From contig JAKCOZ010000012.1 of assembly GCA_022605955.1 (NCBI GenBank), positions 26,100,015-26,164,014 of the forward strand: DNA of 64,000 bases. The letters are read 5' to 3'. Made by a program: the position numbers and the translations under genes. Positions 37,697 through 49,462 of the stretch are shown here, piece by piece. How positions within the stretch are numbered: position 1 is the stretch's first letter; the number at the start of each line of letters is the position of its first letter. Under the pieces are notes generated by a model that was not told the origin of the DNA, did no database searches, and worked only from the letters and a program-made list of their open reading frames with translations. The DNA comes from Rallus limicola. Lineage: Eukaryota > Chordata > Aves > Gruiformes > Rallidae.

Positions 37697-39071
37697 AATA
37701 AAAGTTGGGTTTTGACCTTCCTTGGTGGAAATACCAAGGTTTATATTGTGGACTGCCTGGATATGTGAAACTTGGATGCAGGGCATGAATAAGCATCAGA
37801 TTACCTTCACCTTGAATCATCCTGTCCCAGGCTTCCTTTCTCCTTACACCCCTTCTCAGGTGTGCTGTCACAGCAAGGGAGGGCAACGCTCATTACCCCT
37901 GTTTTCCAGCAAGGGAAGAGGCAGATCTGGTCTGAGCTGTCCTCTCTCCTTGCCCTCTCCTTTCCTGTAGTCTCTTGTGCAAACAGTTCCCTGCATCTCC
38001 TGCCTGCCTCAGCATTTCTCCTGACACCTGAAAATGGAAGGAGAGCATCCCTTTATTGATACAGTTTATGGCAGTTTGCAGTCTAAAATTCAGTGGAGCA
38101 GCTATGACAGTTTATATTCAGCAAAAATCTGCCCTTGGGTCGTATTAATAGTGTAATTTTATATTCATATTAATCAGTCTGACAGCTTCCTCCTGGAAGG
38201 ACAGCTTCCCACTGGAATGGGAGCTGCTGATCCACACGCTTCAGATAGGAAGGTAGGAGTAAATTATCAAGGTTTTAAAGTTTACAAGAAGTGGCTTAAA
38301 GAAGTGACACTTCTTTTTTTTTTTTATCTTCCTCTTGGCAAATCATCAGCTCTCAGCTGTCAGCAATTCCGGTGGTACTTGTCACTAGAAACACATCTTG
38401 CTTGTCTACACCGTAGTGACTAAGTGATACGAGCTTGAAACAGGACTCTCTGCTGCTCAGATGCCTTTCATAACATAAAACCAGGTGTAAGCCTACAACA
38501 TGTAAGATGAAGGAAGAAACAAGGAAGCCTGGCTGAATCCTGGAGTTCTGTAGGAACCTGGTTTGGAGCAAGGGGCATTTCAGCAGGGTTTCTCCAAAAC
38601 TTGTAGTCATCTTGGTGCTGATTGTTGGTATTGAATTAAAGAGGGTCTTTTAAAGTTGTTCAGCCTGTGTGCACACATTTCATGCCTTACAGGTTCCTGT
38701 GCTGCTTGTCCTCATTGAAGTACAGCTGGGTTGTGTTAAGGTGCATAGGACACTGCTCATTCTTCTCCCTGGTGTTTTTCCAGGTGGAAAATAGTTTGCA
38801 CAGTGCAGTGTTTGCTTTGGTAGGCTCCCCTTGTTAAATGAGCGCTTCAGAAGTGGTGCTTTGTCTTGTGTAAGTGGATGTAGGTGGAAGCAGCACACCT
38901 TGGAGGGTGAGTTTTGCAGCACCCTTCAATTTTGGGGGGAATTTTGGTTATAAAAGCTGATCAGGGTGATAGAAAGCATGTCTCGACAGGGTTTACCTTT
39001 TGTCCATCTGGATGGCATTGCTGTTTCCCTGAGTCACTAGTCATGTTTTCCATCCTGAGGCTTGTGATGGT

Positions 39072-39227
39072 GGAGCCTGGAACAGGCTGCCCAGGGAGGG
39101 GGCTGAGTTACCCCCTGGGTGTGTTTAACAGAGGGGAGATGAGGTGCTCAGGGATCTGGTTTAGCTTAGGATGGGAATGGTTGGATTCCACCTTAAGGGT
39201 CTTTTCCAACCTTGTGATTCTGTGACC
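39072..39227 (+). mobile_element. CR1 LINE 3' fragment (group C)
   Basis: About 155 bases of CR1 3' end in plus orientation begin 'gcctggaacaggctgcccag', run through 'gaggtgctcagggatctggt' and end 'gtcttttccaaccttgtgat' plus TCTGTGA. It has one octamer unit only. It is strongly 5'-truncated and moderately diverged. Confidence 0.94.
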
Positions 39228-40194
39228 TGTACCAGTAATTAGTGTAAACCTAAGACCACCATTATAAAGCTGATTTAATTTCTATGTGTATCTTGAACAG
39301 TGATGTAATAAAGCCCAGTGTCAGGCTTGCTCTGATGAAAGGTTTGTTAAAACTTATTAATGTGGCTTTATTGTGGGTGTGATGTTGTATACATGAGATT
39401 TGTCATATTTATATTCAATGTACTGACTCCAGCAGCTGCAGTTAAGGCCATTATCTTGGTTTAGCTGTGATAATGTTGTGTGGTGCCTGACAATTTCCCT
39501 GTGCAGATAAAAGCCTATCAGTGCCTAATGCTGCTTTTGGTCCCATCAAAGACCTGCACAGTGCAGACATAAACAGCGATGGTACATGCATCATCACCAA
39601 AAGATGGACAAGCACAGCAGAGGAAATTGTCCTTCTCCAAATGATCCTGGCAACATTTAAGAATGAATGTTGTTCTTGGGCTAACAAATCCTGTCTTCTC
39701 TGTGCCTTTTCCAGGCTTCAGATTTGCATCAGCCTGCAACAACTGCAGAATATCAGGTCTTGATAATCACAACAGCCCCTACCCTGAACTTACCCAAACA
39801 AATCATCTCCTTTTTACTACTGCTGTTGTGTTAAAAGCAGACAAGAACACCCTTTTGGTTTCTCATCATAAAAAAGAGAGGAGAGCATCTTCCTGTATCT
39901 CCTTGTGTAGCATTCCTGGAAGTGGCTGGGCATCATTTATCTTTCAACAATCTTTCTTGTCTCTGGTTTGACTTCTTAGTTTAAAGAGACAGCAGCTTTT
40001 GGAAGATAAATTTTCTTGCAATGTGTAGTATTTGCCTAACAGTATGTATGCTGAATATATTGGTTTTTATGTATGTTGCAATATATATAGAATGTGTGTC
40101 TATATATTATAGCATATGTTGTCTGAAGTATTCAAAGTGGTACCTTAGATTGCAAACAGGATACAAACAAGAGGGGATTCAGCTTTTTAAAAGG
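39228..40194. other. Non-coding stretch between CR1 copies
   Basis: No gene is recognised. Open frames of up to 102 codons on both strands at 39.45-39.97 kb overlap one another and have no domain. A TA-rich stretch (40075-40120) lies just before the next CR1. Confidence 0.5.
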
Positions 40195-40480
40195 TTAGAC
40201 AATGGCAGGACAAGGGGGAATGGATCAAAACTAAAGGAAGGAAGGTTTAGATTAGATCTTAGGGGGATGTTTTTTACAGAGAGAGTAGTGAGGGGCTGGA
40301 ACAGGCTGGTCAGAGAGGTGGTAGATGTCCCATCCTTGGGGGTGTTCAAGTCCATGTTGGCTGGGGCCCTGGGCAACCTTGTGTAGCTCCAGGCCTGGAG
40401 GTTGGTGTCCCTGCCTGTGGCAGGGGGTTGGAGCTCTGTGACCCTTGGGGTCCCTTCCAACCCATGCCATTCTGTGATTG
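40195..40480 (+). mobile_element. CR1 LINE 3' fragment (group A)
   Basis: About 285 bases of CR1 in plus orientation begin near 'gacaatggcaggacaagggg' and end 'cttccaacccatgccattct' plus GTGATTGCT. The terminus is the group A type ('agctccaggcctggaggttg', 'gtccctgcctgtggcagggg'), shared with the 18.7 and 62.7 kb copies. Its body is older: it reads 'ggaacaggctggtcagagag' where the other two read 'ggcaggggctgcccagagag'. Confidence 0.95.
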
Positions 40481-41011
40481 CTAGTCCTGAATGATGTGTA
40501 AAAGGTACAAGCAACTTTCATGACATTTTGCAGAGAATGAATGTGTATCAGAGACCCTGAGCAGCCTCACTTCATTGGCACCCGCGGGTGACACGTTATG
40601 ATCACAAGTATCTTTAGTGGGTGACTTCTGAGCCCGTTACACAGCAGCCTGTGTGGCCAAATCCTGTTGTCAGTGCTCAAGGGTGGGCAGATGGAGAAAT
40701 CCCACATTTGAGGCAGGAAAATCCCAAGGCAGCAGGTTCACCCATGCTTTAGCTCTGCTGTATGTGCCCCATTGGAGTCTCTTTGGTGTCTCTGAAGCAG
40801 GACTGATGCTTTCTGGATGCGGTGGGGAAGGCTGTGAGCCAAATGGGCTCTGAGAGGGGTTGCTGAATCCAGGGCTGTTCGTGTCTGGAACTACAGCCCA
40901 GGCTTTTTTCTGCCACTTTTCACTTGGTCCAGCTTCAGAGTGATTTTTATAGAGGGGAAAAAATTAATCTCTGTTCTTTAAACATTGCATTGCAAAAGTA
41001 GCACTAGAGAA
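40481..41011. other. Non-coding stretch between CR1 copies
   Basis: About 530 bases with no recognised gene or repeat. A 66-codon open frame has no recognisable domain. Confidence 0.5.
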
Positions 41012-41292
41012 GCCCTGAAAGCTGGAGAGGGACTGGTGCCAAGGCCTTAAGCTGATGGAGGGGAGGTGTAGATGAAGTATTTGGAAGAAATTCTTCACTC
41101 ACAGAGTGGGGAGCCCCTGGCACAGGGTACCCAGAGAGGCTGGGGCTGCCCCCAGGATCCCTGGCAAGGTTCAAGGCCGGGTTGGACGGGGCTTTGGGCA
41201 CCCTGGGCTGGTTGGAGAGTATTCCTGCCTGTGGTGGGGGTGCCCTGGAGGGTCTGAGGGCCCTTCCCACCCACACCAGTCTGAGATTCTAG
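41012..41292 (+). mobile_element. Diverged CR1 LINE 3' fragment
   Basis: An old CR1 in plus orientation. Recognisable words are 'tttggaagaaattcttcact', 'gcacagggtacccagagagg', 'ggttggacggggctttgggc' and the end 'gcccttcccacccacaccag' plus TCTGAGATTCT. It resembles group A at the 3' end but has many substitutions. No coding potential remains. Confidence 0.88.
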
Positions 41293-42984
41293 AAGTAGCA
41301 GACTGCTATATTAGTTCTAAGTGTGGCAAAAGATTCCAGTTTGTCTTGTCTTGCTGAAGTGCCTTAGTGTTAGGTGTTCCTTACACTGGAAAATCCATGG
41401 CTGATGTAAATGTAGCAGTTCTACTGCCAAATGAAAACCAAAAATAGCCATCAAAAATCCTCTTTTCACTGTTCTGCAAATATTTTGTATTAAATGAAGG
41501 TAACATTAATTTAGCACCTACAAAAACCATTACAGATGAGAGTTGAGCAGTAACAGAGACCCAGCAAACCCTTGGTACAGTCGGACAGTCGAGTGGTTTC
41601 CCAGTCTGCATCAGTCCTGCTGCAATGTCATTCTCAGGTTTCATTTTGGAATTCCCAGGTAATAGCAGTGTGAATTTAGTGGGTTATTTCAGGATGTTGT
41701 GCTTGAAGACCTGGTTTTATCACCCTTTGGCAGAGCTTCCACAGCTCACCGTGCTTGGGATAGATGGGAATCACTGGTGGGGCAGCTCTCCTCTTGCCAT
41801 CCAGCTGCTGCTGCTTGCAGCGGGGAGCGTGGAAGAAGGGCTCTACTACCACTCTGCCCCACTGCCTTTGAGGAGCAGTCTGGGCTCTCCCTCCAAGACA
41901 TTTTAACCTTTGAAGCAGAACTTTTATCACACAGTTTTGGGAGGAAAAAAAAATACTCCAGGCTGGGTTTCAGAAGGCCAGAACACAATTTTCCCCGTTA
42001 CTCTGACACGTAAATCGATTTCACCGTAGCTAACAAAGGGTGACAGCATGACCTGGAGGCAACTGGAATTTCTTTAGCATGAAGGATTTCTGAGGTGAAA
42101 ACAAATCTTGTAGATTTTTATTCTTTTTAAATTGTGTGTGTTAGCAGGAGCTGAAACAATAGCTACATGGTCAGTTCTTTGCTCTGCATGGGCAGCACTT
42201 TGCAGGAGTACCCACAGCGCCTTTTGGTCTCCATTGATGGTTTATTCACACTTAAAAATCCTGCTTATACATTCAAAATAGCCAATTCTTTATTCATACA
42301 AGGTTTTGCATTCACATCTGAAACAAAAATTACATCTGAAATTCAAATCTTAACTCTATTACAGCGCCCTTCAGCTCTGCACTAAGGTTTTCATTCTGTT
42401 TCTGAAATTTCTTTATTAAATGCTTCTGCCATTGTAGATTTAGGGAGAAAAACCTGATATGTGAGCCCCATGTCAGGAGCAATTTTGGCCATTTTAGCTT
42501 TTTTTCAAGAGTAACCCCCCCCATGATTAACAATTTTTATACATTGTACAGCATATGCTCAATAAACTGTGTGACTGTGAAGAGCTGTATGCACTCACAA
42601 ACACAGGCAGTGCAGGAAAATGCCATTTAATCTCCTATTTTGCTTTAAATGTTTTAAGGATGTATACAAAGGCATGCTCTCAAGCAGCAGTAAAAGAACT
42701 ATAACCCCCTCAGTTCAGAAACACTGCAGTTGTTCCTGGTCCTTGTAGGCTGTACCCCATCCACCCAGTGTCTGTGCTGTGTGCACTGCTGGCTCTAGCT
42801 TTAGATGGATTGGGTATCTCTTTCTTTCCCAGTGGCACTCAAAGGTCCAATGTGATGCTAAGTTTGCATTAACAGCAGGAAAACAAATTAATTTCATGTG
42901 CTAAAATTTAAAATGCATGGCTGTGATTTCATCTTCAGCTCTGTACCCCTGAAGGAGCCTTCTGAAGCTGCCAGTCTGTTGAAG
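41293..42984. other. Non-coding stretch between CR1 copies
   Basis: No gene is recognised. Overlapping open frames on both strands at 41.6-42.0 kb (80-104 codons) are mutually exclusive and lack domains. The rest is AT-leaning unique sequence. Confidence 0.45.
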
Positions 42985-43615
42985 GCAGAATCACAAGGTT
43001 GGAGAAGACCTTTAAGATCATGGAGTCCAACTGTTCCTGTGCTGTGCTAAGCAATAACCCTGAGCACCTCATCTCCCTTTTTTTTTTAAACCAGGGATGG
43101 TGACTCAACCCCTTCCCTGGGCAGCCTGTGCCACAGCCCCACAACTCTGCCAGGGAAGAACTTTGCCCTCCCAGCTGAGCTGAGCCTGCCCTGGCACAGC
43201 TTGAGCCCATTGCCCCTTGTCCCAGCTCCTGTCCCCTGGCTGAAGAGACCAGCGCCCACCTCTCTGCACCCTCCTGGCAGGGCAGGGCAGGTGGGGAGAA
43301 GGTCTCCCCTCAGCCTCCTCTTCTCCAGGCTCAACCCCCCCAGCTCCCTCAGCTGCTCCTCACAGGATTTGCCCTCCAGCCCCTTCCCCAGCCTGGTTGC
43401 CCTTCTCTGGACTGGCTCCAGGACCCCAATGTCCTTCTGATGCTGAGGAGCCCAGAACTGGACCCAGCACTCGAGGTGCAGCCTCACCAGTGCCCAGTGT
43501 CGGGGCACAATCACCTCCCTGGACCTACTGGCCACACTGTGTCTAATACAAGCCAGGATGCCCTTGGCCTTCCTGACCACCTGAGCACAGTGCTGAGGGC
43601 AGCTGGCTGAGGGCA
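42985..43615 (-). mobile_element. CR1 LINE fragment with ORF2 C-terminus (group C)
   Basis: About 630 bases of CR1 in minus orientation. The 3' end is at the low-coordinate side ('agaatcacaaggttggagaa'), followed by 'gagcacctcatctccctttt' and a T-run that interrupts the ORF2 tail. The body reaches into the ORF2 region downstream of the reverse transcriptase core. The 5' limit is placed where the 'cagcactgtgctcaggtggt' homology fades. This is the classic bird CR1 body type. Confidence 0.95.
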
Positions 43616-43652
43616 GTGATGGGACAGTGCTGCACCCTTGTCCTCTTGCCAT
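43086..43652 (-). pseudogene. CR1 ORF2 C-terminal remnant (RT-downstream region)
   Basis: A 188-codon minus-strand frame lies almost wholly inside the 43 kb CR1. From about residue 20 on it encodes the conserved region after the reverse transcriptase domain of CR1 ORF2. Recognisable pieces are '[19 protein letters not shown]', '[19 protein letters not shown]', '[19 protein letters not shown]', '[18 protein letters not shown]' and '[12 protein letters not shown]'. The endonuclease and RT catalytic motifs are absent, having been lost by 5' truncation. The stop comes early, at 'ESPSLV', where an A-rich expansion replaces the usual coding end. It cannot act as an enzyme. The open frame is probably inherited from the source element. 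Confidence 0.9.
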
Positions 43653-46365
43653 CAGGAAATCTCTAAGCAGAGCTGCTCTCCCTTCCCCAGTCGCAGTTTA
43701 ATTCCCTGTTTTGCCTGGGTTCAGCCTTTACACGTGGCAGTAACAGTAACACTAACCTCTGCATACAGTGAGTAGCACCTTGTGCCAAACAGTTTGTGTT
43801 TCATTTCCATAATTCCAATGATTTAACTTCTGTTCCCTCTGCTACATAAAAGTAGTTCTGAGTTGGATGTAAACAATAGTCGCACCGCCGTTGTTTCCCT
43901 TCTGTAATAACCCATATTTAATGAAGTGGAGAATAAGTAATAAATACCAACTGTTTGTGGGTCTGCTGGCTGGAAGCAGAGAAGGTGTAATTGCTTTTTA
44001 GTACATTAGTGCCATCATTCCTGTGATCAACAAGGAGCTGGTCTGAGATGCTTATAACGTGACCAGAATCGATACCTGTGTCATCAGCACCAGACATGCC
44101 CCTCTGCTGCTCTGAGGAGCCTCCTTAGGTCCCAACTCAACTCCTCCTCTTCCTCAAGATTGTAACCTTCTAACCAGCCAGCATCCAAGAACTCAGAATT
44201 AAACAGCTATTTCATTTAAGCAAGCCTGGTCTGCTAATAAATTCAAAATCCTTTTTCTGCAGTCAGTTCATTAAATTTTAACTTGAGCAGCCTTTTTCTA
44301 GAAGGGCTTGGAGCAGGATTCTCCCTTGGCCAGGATAAATTACGTTTCTCTCTGGATGCAGTGGGTTGTGGTATACTGAAGGAATGATGTTGCATGGGTT
44401 CTAAAACTGCCCAATGCCATTATATTTATTGGATTAACCTCTGAACTTCCTAGTCTCAAAAAAATAATCTTGAAGCATCAGGCATGAAGCAGACAGCACT
44501 TTTTGTCTTCTAGCCACGGTTTGGGTATCATTCACTTCATTTCTCATCTTCTGTAATTATTTTTCCAACGCTACATCCACCGCAGAGACAATATGTGAAT
44601 TTTAATAGGCTGTGAAAAGCTGCTCATGAGGGGAATAACAATTCAGATGTGTGGGTAGTTACATTCATTTATTTTTTAAATAGGAGGGAGTTTTATCCTT
44701 CTTAGTTTCCTCCTTTATTATTAATAACGCTGGGGCTTTTCCCACGAGGCTGCCACGGGGTGTGTGAGTTCTGCAGGCAGCCCTACTCAGAGGGCAATTT
44801 CTTTCAATTAGCCTGAATTAGCTAAGATGGGTTAAAATAACAAGGGCTCAGTGCATGCTGCCAGCCTGAGCTGAAAGCCAGGCTGCCCCTCGTGTGCTTC
44901 ACAACTGCCATGAAGAACAAACTTTAGCCAGTGCAGGGAACTGTAAGTAAATGAAGAGCCTGCTCAGTAATGAAATACCAGTAGCACTTCAGTCTTAAGT
45001 ACCAGCCCGTGCTGCTAGTTTTCTGCTGTGCTACATGAGGTTTTCCTGCTCAGCTTGCCATCACTGTGTGTTACAGCTTTACACTTTTGAGTTCCCTGAA
45101 GATTTTTGCTGTGAAACTCGGGGTGCAGCCTGCATGGGAGACCTTCTCCTGACCACTTGCAATGTCTTTGTTCTGTTCTTCTGGTTGCAGGCTTGATGGC
45201 TTTTGCAGGGCAACAAAGTAAGTAGTGTTTTTACATCAGGTATCTTGCTCCAGCACCAGCCCTCCAGAAATCTGTGAGGATTGATCTCCTTTGTTTGAAG
45301 GAGGATCATAGCTCCATATCCATCTTCAGAGTCGCAGCTGATGCCCCGTTGTCCCCATCAGATCTCCAGACCTGCAGATCCCCAGCAACAGCTGCGGAGA
45401 ACCAAAGGTTTCAACCTCCTTCTCCTCCTGCTAGTTTTGAAGGCCCTGTCTGGAGTTCTGCAGTCCAGCTCAGTGCTCTTGTTGCTGTACATAATCTAGC
45501 TGTTCCTTAAGATCTCCCAGCCCTGCTGCTGAGCCACATTGTTCTTCCATCTCCTCCTTTCATTTTTCTTTGTTGGCTGTTCAAGTGCAGCGAGTTATCC
45601 TGCTGTGCCTTTATCTGTTCTTCCATGTAGTGACCTTCCTAACTGCACCAGGTGACTTTTTCTTCACTTACTCATAAATCATTTCCTTCTCTTTCATCTG
45701 ATTCTTTTTCTCTCCCCCTTTTTTCCTAGCACAGTGCTTTATTTTACAGCTGTCAGCAGTTATTTGAAGTACACTGATGTCAGAAACCCTTCCAGTTAGT
45801 GAGATAACTGTTTCTTAACACCTGCCGCTCTCTTCATTTATCTAGACACAACTCTCTTGTTTAAGATCTCTGGTCTCTAGTTCTTTATTTAGGAGAAATG
45901 CAACGATTCCTCTATCAGCACTGACTGACTGAGTGTTTGGTTTATACTTAGACCTTGCTGTCCTCATCCATGGAGGAGAGGCAGTGGTTAGTAGAGACCA
46001 GCTTTATGAATGCGCTCTGCTAGCAGCAAAGCACGTGTACGTTGTGTTCTGTGCAGGTGTGTATGCTCTGTGTAGCTCTCCTCACTCTCCTGATCCTCTC
46101 CCACTGAGGTTTGGGAAATAAATCAGTGATTTCTCCTCGTGCTCTGTGCTCTGCTAAGACTATTCTTTCCAGTCTCATACAATGAAGCAGCTGCCCTGCT
46201 CGCTTTCAGGCCCTCTGGGCAAGCTCACTTTTCTGGGTGTGTTTCTTCACATTTCCCTCTGAATCCTTGAGGTTGAGCTGAAAGGAAAAGAAGAGAGTTT
46301 GTATATGCTGTTCTCTTAGCTCAATTTTCCTTTATGTTACTTTCATGTCCTCCTTACACATTTGA
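43616..46365. other. Non-coding stretch between CR1 copies
   Basis: No gene is recognised in about 2.7 kb. Open frames are at most 78 codons and have no domain. The block 44200-44720 is unique and AT-leaning with several AATTA words, and could include a conserved element, but nothing here proves it. Confidence 0.45.
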
Positions 46366-46525
46366 ATCATAGAATCACAGAATGGTTTCAGTTGAAAAAG
46401 ACCTTCAAGATCATCGAGTCCAACCATCTATCCAGCCCTACTAGCTCCAACACTAGACCATGTCACCAAGCACAACATCTACTCTTCTTTTAAACACCTC
46501 AGGGGATGGTGACTCAGTGACATTG
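46366..46525 (-). mobile_element. CR1 LINE 3' fragment (group C)
   Basis: About 160 bases of CR1 3' end in minus orientation. The low-coordinate edge has two octamer units in reverse (GAATCATA GAATCACA), then 'ccttcaagatcatcgagtcc' and 'aggggatggtgactcagtga' at the inner limit. The octamers mark the true 3' end. Confidence 0.94.
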
Positions 46526-48765
46526 TATATAACATAAGATGCAGTGGAGAAAACAATGCACTTGGCTGATTCTGTTGCATCTGCAAATGGGCATCTTGAG
46601 AAAGTACCAAAGGGCAGCATAGTCCTTCAATCCAGTTAGTACTCATTCAGAGGCTTTCTTGGGCAGAACTAACCCTAGCAATGATGATGGAAAGGTTTAA
46701 GTCTATAAATGTGCTGGTGGCTTGATACAGAAATATGAGGACTCTTCCCAAAAGCTGGCATTTAGTGAACAGTAAATATTACTATTAGGGAGCACTGTCT
46801 GTTATGGGATGTTTGGATTCAGTGTCAAGGGAAACAAAGGCAGAAAGGATATTTCTTAGTGCTTGCAGTGATGTGGTAATATCTGGCAGGAGAGATAACG
46901 TGGGATTTATTCACTCAGACCTTTCAGCAGCTCTGTCCTAAGAAGAGGTAATGAAGAACTTAGTAATGCAGAATGAAATTAACTGGGGATCTGTTAATTT
47001 CTGTAAGACAGATCACTGCTGGCTGACAGAAGGAAAATGGGAAACACTTCCAAAATTCTTCCAGACCAAACTGAGTGAGATGGGGGATTTAAAACATCCA
47101 CCCAACAGAACTTGCTTGTTAGCCATGCTGTCAGTCTGAGATGCTCTTCATCAGAAAGCACCTTCAATTGTCAGGAAGGGCCCAGCTGGGTAGCAGAATT
47201 GGAAGAGAGAGGGAAGGAAGGAGGTGGAAGCTTGTGAAGCTCATGTGTAGCATGTGAAGTTATTTTCCTTGAGTTCTGCAGCTTTAGAATTCACTATTTG
47301 TACTTTCATTTCCCCTGCATTTTTGCCAGTCAGTTTTATAGCTGCATTGTGATATTTAAGTCACCAGCCTGTGCTGTCACTCCAGCATGATGGTGTGACT
47401 GACACTGCGGATGGCCCTGGGTGGAGTAACAGCCCAAGAGGTGATGGTGGGTACACTGAGCCTCCAGTGTAGGGTTGCCTTGGGATTAGCCTGTTAGGAG
47501 GTCACTCGTGGGACTGAAGATCTCGTGCCAGGGCTTCATTTTTCCATGGTTAACTTCCAGTCCAGTCAGACAGCTGATCCATCCCTGGCTGCTTTTTCCT
47601 GGGTGTGATGTGACAGGGGACCCTGTGCCTGGTGGTGGGAGAGAGCAGGACCGCCCCTTCAGATGATAACTCATGCTTAAATCAAGCATGTCTTGCATGT
47701 GTGGGAACAAAAAGCATGGCACAGAAGGATTTTTGCTGCCTCAATAAAAGCACGACCACAGGGCTTTTCCTGGAGCTGGTGTTTCATCAGTCACAAATGC
47801 AGTGGTGGTCACACTCCTGTGTTCCCACATCCCTCCTTCTCCCACACCTCCTGTGCTTTCACAGAGGTTCTTGAGCTTGCAGTCACCTCTAGTTTGTTGT
47901 TTTCCAACCTTACATCAATGTCACTTGTTTTAGCATACCCAGCACGTCCTTCCCAACACCCCAGCCATGTCTTGTCATGCTCCTAGACCACTGATGTCAG
48001 TGAGACTGTGAAAACCTACCCGAGGGTGGATTTTGGACCAGGAATAATTTCCTCCCCTCCCTGTCATGGGTTGAATTCTATTCCAACTTCCATCCTGGCA
48101 GCTACCTTGAAAAGCATGTGTTTTGAACATCAGGCACTGCTATTTGTTCCAGGAGACAATAATTCCATTTTCAAATACAAAATGTACAAACATCCTGTCC
48201 TCTTCTGAGATGAACACTACCTCTAAAAAAAACCCATCCCTTAAGATAATCCTAAAAGGGGTACTTCAAAGAGGAACCTTGTAAAATAATTTTCCCCCCA
48301 TCTAAAATGAACCTGCAGACAAAGCCCTCTGTAGGATGGTGGTACTAATAATGTTTTGTGTTGCTTCCTTGTTGACAGAGGATCTGTAAACTTAGGGGAG
48401 GGGGGGGGTGTATCTATTTATAAAGCATTTTCTGTTCCAGCAGTCTAAATACAGTGGGGTTTATTTTGATTTATGAGTGATACTTAAGGCCAACTGACTA
48501 CTAGCTGTGTTTTCTTCCATCAGTTCTACATCTACTTGCTGCAGCCTAAATACATGCAGTTCTGAAGGGTTAATTAAATTATGCTGCCTGTGATTATTGC
48601 ACTCACCTCTGGAATGTGATACCTCCAGGAATAGGATGTGCCAAACACTTTATTTACATGCTATATGTAAACTGTATTTGTATTTGGTTTTGTTTATCCT
48701 GTTCTGTGCTGGGCAATGTGATTTGTTTCCCCCCAATTATTGTGGTTTAGGAATACATCAGATCA
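46526..48765. other. Non-coding stretch between CR1 copies
   Basis: No gene is recognised. Open frames of up to 97 codons overlap each other. A G-rich run (48395-48409, GGGGA then about nine G) is present but lacks the spacing of a clear four-run quadruplex. Confidence 0.45.
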
Positions 48766-49462
48766 CAGAATCACAGAATCACAGGGGTTGGAAGGGACCT
48801 CAAGAGATCATCGGGTCCAAGCCCCTGCCAAAGCAGCTCCCCAGCTCATATTGCACAGACAGGCATCCAGACAGGGCTGGAATCTCTCCAGAGAAGGAGA
48901 CTCCACACCCCCTGGGCAGCCTGGCCCAGGGCTCCCTCACCCTCACTGGGGAAAAGTTCTTCCCCATGTTGGGGGGGAACTCCCTGTGCTCCAACTTGCA
49001 GCCATTGCCCCTTGTCCTGTCCCCACAGACACTGAAAAGGGGCTGGACATTTCCCCCTGCAGCCCAAGTCTAAGATATTTATAAACATTAATTAGGTCCC
49101 CCCTAAGTCTTCTTCTCTCCAGGCTGAACAGCCCCAGCTCCCTCAGCCTTTCCTCACAGGGGAGATGCTCCAGGCCCTTCAGCATCTCCACAGCCTCCTC
49201 TGGACTCTCTCCAGGAGATCCCTGTCCTTTTGATCCCAGGGAGCCCAGCACTGGACACAACACTGCAGGTGGGGCCTGAGCAGGGCAGAGCAGAGGGGGA
49301 GGATCCCCTCCTGGGACCTGCTGCCCACACTCCTCCTGATGCCCCCAGGATCCCATTGTCTCTCTCAGCCCCAGGACACACTGCTGGCTCATGGCCACCC
49401 TGTCACCCACCAGGACCCCCAGGTCCTTCTCCACAGAGCTCTTCTCCAGCAGGTCATCCCCT
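48766..49462 (-). mobile_element. CR1 LINE fragment, long and young (group B, B2 end)
   Basis: About 700 bases of CR1 in minus orientation. The 3' end at the low-coordinate edge carries three reversed octamer units (GATCACAGAATCACAGAATC). The 3' UTR is the B2 type, with 'ctcatattgcacagacaggc' where B1 copies have a different segment. The body covers the ORF2 C-terminal region and upstream to 'aaggacctgggggtcctggt' on the minus strand. At matching positions it is almost identical to the 61.4 kb copy, so both are probably recent. Confidence 0.96.
48943..49434 (-). pseudogene. CR1 ORF2 C-terminal remnant
   Basis: A 163-codon minus-strand frame lies within the 48.8 kb CR1. It starts at '[19 protein letters not shown]' and includes '[19 protein letters not shown]' and 'SLERRRLRGDLINVYKYL'. 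These match the conserved CR1 ORF2 region downstream of the RT core. Between them the frame reads a low-homology Gly/Pro-rich stretch, so part of it is probably out of the original frame. There is no endonuclease or RT active site. Confidence 0.85.

Larger units (their letters stand above)
36891..39071. other. Non-coding stretch between CR1 copies
   Basis: No gene is recognised. It holds a 20-bp tandem duplication (37561-37600) and an AT microsatellite (37650-37696), listed separately. A minus-strand frame of 93 codons near 37.6-37.9 kb runs through the AT repeat and contains Tyr-Ile runs, so it is an artefact. Confidence 0.5.

Noticed and set aside
48395..48409. G-rich run as a G-quadruplex
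   Set aside because: It is essentially one G4 run plus one long G run. It lacks four separated runs, unlike the tract at 19.8 kb.
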